DNA of 8,662 nucleotides from Bacteroidales bacterium. GTDB lineage: Bacteria; Bacteroidota; Bacteroidia; Bacteroidales; Bacteroidaceae. The notes under the pieces were generated by a model. The model did no database searches. It had not been told where the DNA came from and worked only from the letters and a program-made list of their open reading frames with translations. The position numbers and the translations under genes are program-made. Positions 1 through 5,707 of this stretch are shown here, piece by piece (position 1 is the stretch's first letter; every line of letters starts with the position of its first letter). The stretch lies in NCBI GenBank assembly GCA_004552195.1, contig SFPC01000077.1, positions 1-8,662 on the forward strand, in the 5' to 3' direction.

Positions 1-18
1 TTTCAGCGATGGCTGAAA
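1..18. repeat. Small inverted repeat at the left window edge
   Basis: Bases 1-7 (TTTCAGC) are the exact reverse complement of bases 12-18 (GCTGAAA), leaving a 4-base loop. The repeat begins at the first base of the window, so the stem may continue outside it. It could be part of a terminator or of the leader of the next minus-strand gene. The sequence present does not decide between these. Confidence 0.4.
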
Positions 19-49
19 ACGTCTGATTTTCAATGCGTTCAGTGTGTGT

Positions 50-112
50 TTTCTTGTGTGCCGAATTGTGCTTTTTCTTGTGCCCTCTTTGTGTGCCGTC
101 CGAGGTGTGCGG
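50..112. repeat. GT-rich stretch with imperfect TTGTGTGCC repeats
   Basis: On the plus strand, variants of the motif CTTGTGTGCC recur four times: CTTGTGTGCC near 53-62, CTTGTGCC at 77-84, CTTTGTGTGCC at 87-97 and AGGTGTGC at 103-110. Spacing is irregular, about 10-25 bases. Read on the minus strand, the direction of all genes here, the segment is rich in C and A and looks unstructured. It lies after the HU terminator and contains no supportable gene. It may be leader or promoter-upstream DNA of the next minus-strand gene outside the window, but I see no TAnnTTTG box in it. Confidence 0.35.
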
Positions 113-133
113 GCACCGTGTTTGGAAGGTATG

Positions 134-168
134 AAAAAGCCCCGTTGCTCGGTATGAGGCAACGGGGC
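134..168 (-). terminator. Intrinsic terminator of the HU gene
   Basis: Bases 139-148 (GCCCCGTTGC) and 159-168 (GCAACGGGGC) form a perfect 10-bp GC-rich stem with a 10-base loop. On the minus strand the stem is followed directly by five T residues (complement of 134-138). It starts 27 bases after the HU stop codon, so it fits a rho-independent terminator for HU. The T run is on the minus-strand side only, so it is oriented for this gene. Confidence 0.88.
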
Positions 169-195
169 AATGACGTGTTATTTGCCGAAGAACGA

Positions 196-465
196 TTATT
201 TCACAGCAGCGGCCAATTCGGCACCGGCTTTGAACTTAATCACCTTTTTGGCTTCAATTTGGATTTTTTCCTTGGTAGCAGGATTGATACCGGTACGTGC
301 GGGACGCTCTGTTACGGCGAATGTACCGAAGCCGAGGATGGCCACTTTGTCGCCTTCTTTCAATGCGCCGGAGATAGCATCAATCACGGCATCAAGAGCT
401 TGCTTGGAATCAGCCTTGCTTAAACCGGTGGCAGCAATGGCATTTACGAGATCTGTCTTGTTCAT
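196..465 (-). CDS. hup: HU family DNA-binding protein
   Basis: This 89-residue protein has the usual length of an HU subunit. HU is a dimeric, largely sequence-independent DNA-bending protein that compacts the nucleoid and assists replication, repair and transcription. The N-terminal helices start MNKTDLVNAIAATG. The family signature follows as GFGTF at 45-49 and the DNA-binding arm RPARTGINPATKE at 54-66, which includes the intercalating proline at 62 (NPAT). The C-terminus ends in an Ala/Lys-rich helix without an extension. The frame stays open upstream to 609, but the start at 465 is chosen because the homologous region begins there. The more upstream start candidates reach into or beyond the promoter at 579-610. 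No Shine-Dalgarno sequence is present, only an A/T-rich stretch, as is usual in Bacteroidota. With its own promoter and terminator the gene appears monocistronic. HU-alpha versus HU-beta type cannot be told apart from the sequence alone. Confidence 0.96.
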   Translation of the reverse strand: MNKTDLVNAIAATGLSKADSKQALDAVIDAISGALKEGDKVAILGFGTFAVTERPARTGINPATKEKIQIEAKKVIKFKAGAELAAAVK

Positions 466-573
466 TGTAAAATATATTAGATATAAAAATATGTACGTCG
501 TTGCTTTTGGAAAAGCGGATGGTGCAAATCCAACGCGAACCATTTTGAAAGAAAGCGTTTTGCTCGCAGTTTC
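466..573 (-). promoter_or_regulatory. Leader (5' UTR) of the HU gene with a small hairpin
   Basis: From the promoter position, transcription should start near 571-575, giving an untranslated leader of roughly 107 bases. It contains a short inverted repeat at 503-516 (GCTTT, loop, AAAGC, with two possible added G-U pairs), and it becomes very A/T rich over the last 35 bases before the ATG. Leaders of this length on abundant nucleoid-protein genes can serve translation control. That role is inference here. The extent depends on the promoter call. Confidence 0.4.
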
Positions 574-578
574 AACGG

Positions 579-610
579 CAAATATAGAATAAGGAGACGG
601 GTTCGGCAAA
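579..610 (-). promoter_or_regulatory. Bacteroidota-type promoter of the HU gene
   Basis: On the minus strand a TTTG box (complement of 607-610) is followed after exactly 20 bases by TATATTTG (complement of 579-586). This matches the primary sigma factor consensus of Bacteroidota, TTTG-N19-21-TAnnTTTG, at every fixed position. It supports the short HU start at 465, because longer in-frame candidates (up to 609) would overlap the promoter. Confidence 0.82.
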
Positions 611-719
611 ATGTTTATTTACTTTTTTTGTCTTCAAACCTCAAAAAGGGAAATTTTGCCACCGAAAAACCTTTTTCTATTGCTTTTCAGGCGTTTTTTA
701 TCGTGGTTTGGTTCAAAAA

Positions 720-3077
720 TCAGATGACAACCACTTTTGCTGCCACGCTTTCCGACCCATCGGCATTGGCCACGAGTATGAAGTAAACACCCGGTGCCAC
801 ACGTTGTCCGGTGGTCTGGCTCCGCACGTCCCACACGAATGATCCGCCGACGGCTGTACCGCGTGCCACGAGCTGCGAGCCGGCACTAACAATCTTCACC
901 TCTGCCTCTTCCGTCAGTCCGGTGATGGTGACGTTGCCGGAGTAGGCAGGCCGTACGGGATTGGGGTACACCTTGACGTTATCCTCCACCAGTTCGGGCT
1001 GAACCGGCGTGATGTTTGTCCTATACGAACACAGTCCGACGTCAGTGCCTATCATCAGTTCTCCCGTTTCGGGATGGATGGCCAAGGAGTAAATGTTGTC
1101 AGAGAGGAGTGGCGAGTTGTCTGCCGTGAAATGCTCCAAAACCTCCGAGCCGTCGGGACTTGCGAGATACACTCCCGATCCGAACGTGCCAAGCCACTTA
1201 CGATTTCCCTGATCCACGACCAATGCCGTCACATCGATGCCTGTGAGCAGGTAATCGGCGTAGTTCGTGCCATCGTTGCGCGGCACTTTGGGCTGATAGA
1301 CGGAAAAGGCCGAAGTATTGAACCAGCTCTCGGGATTTTCCACGGCATAAACGCCCGAAGCGCAGCCAAACCAAATTTGTCCCGTCAAGTCCTGACAAAT
1401 ATCTTTGATTTCGAGCAATTCACATTTCGTTCCGTCCTCATTGATGGCAGCACTGCGGAACACGCCTCGGTCGTCGGCCGTATTGTCCGGCGTTCCGCCG
1501 AAGTCAAGTCCGTAGAGCCCCGACTGCACTGAAGTAGAACGTCGGGACGTAACCCAAACATGATTGTCTTTGTCCACCATGATGCGTTCCGGGGTGGAAG
1601 CTTCTGAAAAATTCGCATCGAACAGCGATGCCCAGGTGCCGTCTTTTTTCAACACCTTGAGGACCTTGTCCATTTCATAGTTCGTCATCCAGAGATTTCC
1701 CTGCGCGTCATACGCCAGTCCGTCGACAATGGCATAATTGGGGTTGTTACGTCCGCCGGGAGCTATTTCTATGGGCGAATTAGAGGGGTTATAATGCTTC
1801 ACAAACTCAAAGTTGCGAAATTCGAGCAGCCCCGATGTGCATGAAATGAAATGGTGTGATGCGTCTTCAGGGTCCTGCACGATAGACGTAACGTTTCTGA
1901 ACACCGAATTGTCATTCATGGTAAATCCCTTTTCGGGAAAGAAAGTCCATTTGCCGTCCTCGTAGACCATGGCCGTAGGTTCGAACATCTTCCCCGCCGT
2001 GTAGTCCATGCGTCCGCCGGCCACGAGCAAGCGGTTGCCGGCAAAACTGAGTTTGTAGCAATAGTCGCGTCGCGGTCCGTAGCCTCCGATTTTCGTTCCC
2101 GTGTCGTCCAGCAGTTTGTTTTCGAGGTCGGCTTTCACATTGAGCAGCTCTTTTGATTTATTGACGAGCCAGTAGGTGCCGTCGGAGGTATATGCCACGG
2201 AAGTGCAGATACCATCCGTCGGTATGCGACTTTGCTCTTTGAGGAGGTTGTCGGGAGAAACGGTCAGGAAGAGGGCACTGCCGACAAACTGAATGTGGTT
2301 GCCCACCACGGAGCCTTCGGACACGACAACGTAGCTCACGCGGTCGAAACTGCGCGTGCCGTCGTCCCGACGCGGTCCCATGTAGCAGATGCCCGAATAA
2401 TTGTCAGTCAGTCCCGCCACGTTGGGCACCAGCAGGAACGTCCCTTCTCCATAGGGCACAAAGGCATTGGCCGGGAGGTCGTATGCCTTGGTCCACTGCG
2501 AGGGGTCGTAGAGATTGTCGGCCAATTGGCCGCAAAGAATGCTTTGGTCCAGACTCACGTACACCTCGCGGTCCATGACCACGGCACTTTTCACGTTCTG
2601 CCCCAGCCGATAAAAGCCTTTCACCTCGGCCGCGGGCAGATTGAGCACGATGACGCCATCCGTAGTGGCGAGTGTAGCCCAGTTGCCGTTCACCGTGAGG
2701 TTTTGCACCTTGATGGTGCTCTCGGTGTAGTTTTTCACCTGCGGCATATTGACCACTGTCCCGTCGGGATAGTAGAGGTCGATATTATTGTTCTGGTAGA
2801 GGATGACCAAGCATTGTTCCGTATCGCTCCACCCCATGTAGCTGACGCCCTTGTCGGAGAGGCCGCTGAGCTTGTCGATGAAGTCCACCGACTGGTCCTC
2901 GGGATGGTAGGCGAAGAGGTTGCCGTTCATCAGCACGTAGAGGGTCTGCCCGGTACTGACGACCTTGGTGGCATCGTGGTAAGCCAGGTGGAGTGTCCAA
3001 AGCGAGGGGTCGGTTGAGGCGCGCCCCGTCAGCCACGTGCAACAGCAAAGGCAGAGGGTAAGGAGGAAGGTTTTCAT
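720..3077 (-). CDS. porZ: PorZ-like type IX secretion system surface protein
   Basis: The product has 785 residues, close to the length of PorZ of Porphyromonas gingivalis. PorZ is a cell-surface member of the T9SS attachment complex with PorU, PorV and PorQ. It helps supply anionic lipopolysaccharide to the sortase PorU, which anchors secreted cargo. A signal peptide is evident at 1-20 (MKTF, then a Cys-rich hydrophobic core, cleavage likely near GRAS). Residues about 23-690 look like two beta-propellers. The first contains the PorZ-like stretch LSGLSDKGVSY at 70-80 and NNNIDLYYPDG at 96-106. The second has repeated 'two-component regulator propeller' strands such as GNLWMT 460-465, DNHVWVT 504-510, GQIWFG 566-571 and NRKWLG 625-630. 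Residues about 703-785 form the sorting-like beta-sandwich (VYPNPVRP at 703-710, SGVY-like PGVYF 762-766, end KVVVI), which PorZ retains. The start at 3077 gives an intact signal peptide and lies 52 bases after rdgB. No DNA-binding or kinase domain is present, so a 'two-component regulator' label would be misleading. No strong terminator is visible before the HU promoter. Confidence 0.85.
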   Translation of the reverse strand: MKTFLLTLCLCCCTWLTGRASTDPSLWTLHLAYHDATKVVSTGQTLYVLMNGNLFAYHPEDQSVDFIDKLSGLSDKGVSYMGWSDTEQCLVILYQNNNIDLYYPDGTVVNMPQVKNYTESTIKVQNLTVNGNWATLATTDGVIVLNLPAAEVKGFYRLGQNVKSAVVMDREVYVSLDQSILCGQLADNLYDPSQWTKAYDLPANAFVPYGEGTFLLVPNVAGLTDNYSGICYMGPRRDDGTRSFDRVSYVVVSEGSVVGNHIQFVGSALFLTVSPDNLLKEQSRIPTDGICTSVAYTSDGTYWLVNKSKELLNVKADLENKLLDDTGTKIGGYGPRRDYCYKLSFAGNRLLVAGGRMDYTAGKMFEPTAMVYEDGKWTFFPEKGFTMNDNSVFRNVTSIVQDPEDASHHFISCTSGLLEFRNFEFVKHYNPSNSPIEIAPGGRNNPNYAIVDGLAYDAQGNLWMTNYEMDKVLKVLKKDGTWASLFDANFSEASTPERIMVDKDNHVWVTSRRSTSVQSGLYGLDFGGTPDNTADDRGVFRSAAINEDGTKCELLEIKDICQDLTGQIWFGCASGVYAVENPESWFNTSAFSVYQPKVPRNDGTNYADYLLTGIDVTALVVDQGNRKWLGTFGSGVYLASPDGSEVLEHFTADNSPLLSDNIYSLAIHPETGELMIGTDVGLCSYRTNITPVQPELVEDNVKVYPNPVRPAYSGNVTITGLTEEAEVKIVSAGSQLVARGTAVGGSFVWDVRSQTTGQRVAPGVYFILVANADGSESVAAKVVVI

Positions 3078-3129
3078 GAATAAAGGAATAAAGAGGTGTT
3101 CTACTGTTCCGCGATTCCGGTGTTGCGGT

Positions 3130-3708
3130 CTACTTTGCCAGCAGGAAATCGGCCAGTTTTTTCACGGCCCGGGCACGGTGGGAAATGCAGTTCTTGGCTT
3201 CTACGCCGAGTTCGGCAAATGTTTTTTCCCCGCCTTCGGGTGCAAACACGGGGTCGTAGCCAAAGCCCTCCGTTCCGTGCTCCTCGGTGGCGATATGCCC
3301 CTCCACGATGCCCTCAAAGAGGTGTTCGTCGGTGCCCTGGATGAGGGCGATGACGGTGCGGAAGCGTGCGGCGCGGTTGTCCTTGTCATGGAGCTCGGCC
3401 AGGAGCTTGCGGGTGTTGGCCACGGAGTCTTGGCGGTCGGGATAGGCATAGCGCGCCGTATGCACGCCGGGTCCGCCGCCGAGAGCCTCCACTTCGAGGC
3501 CGGTATCATCGGCAAAACAGTCGAAACCGTAGCGTTCCTTCACCCAACGCGCCTTGATGAGGGCGTTTCCCTCCAGTGTGTCGGCCGTTTCGGGAATGTC
3601 GTCGTGGCAACCAATGTCGGCGAGCGAGAGAATTTCCATCTGCCGGCCGAGAATGGCGCGTATTTCAGAAAGTTTGTGGACGTTGTTGGTGGCAAAGACA
3701 ATTTGCAT
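3130..3708 (-). CDS. rdgB: Non-canonical purine NTP pyrophosphatase (RdgB/HAM1 family)
   Basis: This cytosolic enzyme hydrolyses dITP, ITP and (d)XTP to the monophosphate and pyrophosphate, keeping deaminated purines out of DNA and RNA. The protein has 192 residues, the usual family size, and all expected motifs. These are the N-terminal substrate loop [12 protein letters not shown] at 5-16, the metal/catalytic acidic stretch LEGNALIKA at 45-53, [12 protein letters not shown] at 65-76 with the paired Asp 67-68, [12 protein letters not shown] at 77-88, the base-recognition motif GFGYDPVF at 148-155, and SHRARA at 176-181. The ATG at 3708 places the substrate-loop motif at the normal distance from the N-terminus. 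The gap to the upstream glycosyltransferase stop is 21 bases, which suggests co-transcription. There is no Shine-Dalgarno sequence. Nothing about the protein is unusual. Confidence 0.97.
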   Translation of the reverse strand: MQIVFATNNVHKLSEIRAILGRQMEILSLADIGCHDDIPETADTLEGNALIKARWVKERYGFDCFADDTGLEVEALGGGPGVHTARYAYPDRQDSVANTRKLLAELHDKDNRAARFRTVIALIQGTDEHLFEGIVEGHIATEEHGTEGFGYDPVFAPEGGEKTFAELGVEAKNCISHRARAVKKLADFLLAK

Positions 3709-3729
3709 GGCGAAAGTTTTGTTTTTTTA

Positions 3730-4530
3730 TTACTCTTGAACGATTTCGAGCGGGATTTGGCGCAATTCGGCTGCCGTGTCGGTGAAAGAGCTCCAATAGG
3801 AGCCGATGATGCGCTGCGTGGCGGCAAGGCACCAAAGGTCGACCACGGCCTCGCGCATACCGTCGAGGGTGTCGCGCCGCACTTGTGTGCGCTGCGTGAT
3901 GATGCGGTCGGGGTATTCCTGCACCAGGGTGGCCTTGAGGGCCTCATCGTCGGTGGCGAGGAAGAAACGCACCTTGAAGTCGCGCTTGATTTCGCGGTCC
4001 ATGGCACGGCGGAAGCCTTCGGGAGTGCTGCGCGACATGCTGACCGTGTTGTCCGTGCGGCGGATGTGTACACCGACGGTGTTGCGCGCAAAACGTGCCT
4101 TGATGCGCTCAATGCGCTGCATGAGTTCGGGACGGGGCTGCAAGCGCGCCAGGCAGTCGGAGGAGTAGTGGCACAGGGTGGAGCAGGTGGAAAGGTAGAT
4201 GCGCCGGTTCGACGTGGCCAGACGGAGAAAGTCGGCAGGGGTGGCAGGAGCGTAGTTGGCGTGTTGCACGCTGTAGCCGAGAAAGAGGCGAACCAGTGCG
4301 GGAAGCCACAGATTGCGCCGCGTGATGGGACGAGCCCACCACCGGCGATGCACCACGCGGAAATTTCCCATGTCGATGGGCACGAAGAGGTCCTCGAACC
4401 AGGCTTTGCACTCGGCGTTGCACTCCCACTCCACCGTGATGGAGCCGGCTCCTTCGGTGCGTGCCTGAAGGGCGGACAGGAGTACGCGCAGGCGGTTGCA
4501 CAAACCGCCTTGAGGAACAAGGGTTAACAT
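3730..4530 (-). CDS. Fucosyltransferase-like glycosyltransferase (GT-B fold, FUT8/NodZ/O-FucT-related)
   Basis: The 266-residue product resembles the superfamily that holds alpha-1,6-fucosyltransferases (FUT8, NodZ) and protein O-fucosyltransferases, which transfer fucose from GDP-fucose. The supporting motifs are a glycine loop at the very N-terminus (GGLCNRLR, 8-15), the nucleotide-sugar motif HIRRTDN at 155-161, LATDDE at 191-196 (FUT8 has a similar ATDD), and a C-terminal block AVVDLWCLA 228-236 followed by GSYWSSF 243-249. It has no signal peptide or membrane segment, so it is probably cytosolic or peripheral. It is short for the family and rich in Arg, Trp and Cys. The frame is open up to 4671, but the ATG at 4530 is preferred because it puts the glycine loop at residue 8. 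Longer versions run through the yitT terminator. Donor and acceptor are unknown; another deoxysugar or hexose donor is possible. It lies directly upstream of rdgB and porZ. Confidence 0.7.
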   Translation of the reverse strand: MLTLVPQGGLCNRLRVLLSALQARTEGAGSITVEWECNAECKAWFEDLFVPIDMGNFRVVHRRWWARPITRRNLWLPALVRLFLGYSVQHANYAPATPADFLRLATSNRRIYLSTCSTLCHYSSDCLARLQPRPELMQRIERIKARFARNTVGVHIRRTDNTVSMSRSTPEGFRRAMDREIKRDFKVRFFLATDDEALKATLVQEYPDRIITQRTQVRRDTLDGMREAVVDLWCLAATQRIIGSYWSSFTDTAAELRQIPLEIVQE

Positions 4531-4576
4531 GAAGAAATGGAGGGAAGAGATGTAGAGAAAGAAAAGGATTGGCCGA

Positions 4577-4614
4577 CAGTGCTCACCGACACAGGCCGGG
4601 TGCAGCACTGCACC
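4577..4614 (-). promoter_or_regulatory. Competing hairpins in the leader of the glycosyltransferase gene
   Basis: Two mutually exclusive RNA structures can be drawn 47-84 bases upstream of the start at 4530. One is a compact hairpin at 4599-4614, where GGTGCAG pairs with CTGCACC. The other is larger: 4577-4587 pairs with 4599-4610 in an 11-bp stem with one bulged base (4603) and an 11-base loop. No T run follows directly, so neither is an ordinary intrinsic terminator. A leader switch or protein-binding site is possible. I recognise no known riboswitch. Confidence 0.35.
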
Positions 4615-4640
4615 ACTGCGAAGCCACTCTTTTTTTTCCA

Positions 4641-4696
4641 AACAAAAACGGAGGAGGACAAGCCAAGGCACTTGCCGCGCCGGCCTGCTCTCCCCC
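4641..4696 (-). terminator. Intrinsic terminator after yitT
   Basis: Bases 4682-4696 and 4650-4664 form a 15-position stem in the minus-strand RNA with one A-C mismatch and three G-U pairs, enclosing a 17-base loop that itself can form a 3-bp GGC/GCC stem. The stem is followed on the minus strand by GTTTTTGTT (complement of 4641-4649). It begins 12 bases past the yitT stop codon. It should separate leuS-yitT from the glycosyltransferase-rdgB-porZ genes. Confidence 0.72.
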
Positions 4697-4707
4697 TGAT
4701 AATATTC

Positions 4708-5646
4708 TTATTTCTTTTCGGCCTTTACCTTGATGCGGTCGAAGCCTTCGCCGAACACGCCGATGACCTTCGACTGCGACACAAAAGCCGCCGGGTCTAT
4801 GCCCTGAATGATGCGGAAGATGTTGGTGCTCTCACGCTTCTTGGCCAGCACCACGAGCACCTTGCGCTCTTCCTTGGTGTACCATCCCTGACCCTCCAGC
4901 ACTGTCACGCCGCGATGGGTGGCACTGATGGCCGAAGCTATCTCGTCGTAACGGCGGGAGAAGATAAGGAACTGCACCGACTGGCGTCCGCGATCCACCA
5001 CGTAGTCGAGGAGCAAATTGGTGATGATGAGCGTGGTGTAGCCGTAGAGCAGTTTGTCGAGGCTGCCCGTTGGGGTGATGAGCGAGGAGGTGATAATCAC
5101 CAGGTCGCAGAGCATCATCATCTGTCCCAGCGTAACGTCCTTGTACTTGTTGATGATGGCAGCGATGATGTCGGTGCCGCCGGTGGAGCCGTTGCTCAGG
5201 AACACCATGCCGATGCCCAGGCCCTCGATGGCCGCACCGATGATGGTGGACATGGTGATGTTGTCGGTCACTACCTGCGGCAGTCCGCTGCGGGGGTTGA
5301 CGTTAACGAACATGTCGGGCTTGTGGCTCGCGAGGTATATCATCACTTCCTGCACCGCACCGAGCAGGAATGTGAGCATGAACACGGCGTAGATGGTCTT
5401 GACGCAAAAACGCCAGCCCAACACCCTCACGGCAATGGCCAGCAGGATAATGTTGACCATAAAGAAGGTGTACTGCACCGGAAAGCCCGTGGCGTAGAAA
5501 ATTACGGCACCGGCACCGGCCAAGCCGCCCGTGGTGATTTCATAGGGCAACTGGAAACAGGTGAAACCCACCGCATACATGAGCAAACCCAGGGTGATGA
5601 CTACATAGTCGCGCACATCCTGAAAAATAGAGAGCTTGAAGGCCAT
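4708..5646 (-). CDS. YitT family membrane protein (DUF161 + DUF2179)
   Basis: The 312-residue protein matches the YitT architecture. An N-terminal membrane part of about six hydrophobic segments (roughly 14-33, 39-54, 57-76, 84-105, 132-150, 176-215) is followed by a soluble DUF2179 domain at about 225-308. Family landmarks are TTGGLAGAG at 38-46, NGSTGGTDII at 152-161, and the DUF2179 stretch RGVTVLEGQGWYTKEERKV at 245-263. DUF2179 is a small cytoplasmic alpha/beta domain thought to bind a ligand. The transport substrate of the family is not established, so none is assigned. The ATG at 5646 follows the leuS stop by 61 bases with no promoter box or convincing terminator between them, so it is probably co-transcribed with leuS. 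An AGGA lies only two bases before the ATG, too close to act as a normal ribosome-binding site. The strong terminator after the stop ends this unit. Confidence 0.93.
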   Translation of the reverse strand: MAFKLSIFQDVRDYVVITLGLLMYAVGFTCFQLPYEITTGGLAGAGAVIFYATGFPVQYTFFMVNIILLAIAVRVLGWRFCVKTIYAVFMLTFLLGAVQEVMIYLASHKPDMFVNVNPRSGLPQVVTDNITMSTIIGAAIEGLGIGMVFLSNGSTGGTDIIAAIINKYKDVTLGQMMMLCDLVIITSSLITPTGSLDKLLYGYTTLIITNLLLDYVVDRGRQSVQFLIFSRRYDEIASAISATHRGVTVLEGQGWYTKEERKVLVVLAKKRESTNIFRIIQGIDPAAFVSQSKVIGVFGEGFDRIKVKAEKK

Positions 5647-5707
5647 GATCCTATATTATAATGTGTAACGGATGTTCTGATGGGGGAAAGACCGGCCGCG
5701 AACGGTT

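Noticed and set aside
46..423. 125-codon plus-strand open frame across the HU terminator and HU gene
   Set aside because: It runs through the terminator hairpin and antisense to HU, and its Cys-rich start is read from the GT-rich repeat stretch.
643..677. Possible terminator after porZ
   Set aside because: AAAAAGG (643-649) can pair with CCTTTTT (670-676), but the stem is almost all A-T with a 20-base loop, and a competing GAAAA/TTTTC hairpin exists. It is too weak to call.
3037..4527. 496-codon plus-strand open frame opposite rdgB and the glycosyltransferase
   Set aside because: It is antisense to two recognisable genes, crosses their intergenic gap, and shows no domain or promoter.
4531..4671. 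47-codon N-terminal extension of the glycosyltransferase
   Set aside because: The upstream start is a GTG inside the yitT terminator stem, and the extension reads through the leader hairpins with no family similarity.
4537..5661. 374-codon plus-strand open frame opposite yitT
   Set aside because: It is a shadow of the membrane protein gene, rich in His/Asp/Glu from the reverse complement of hydrophobic codons.
5647..5707. TATAAT-like box before yitT
   Set aside because: TATAAT occurs in the leuS-yitT gap but without a -35 partner, and this phylum uses TAnnTTTG instead, so it is probably chance in an A/T-rich stretch.
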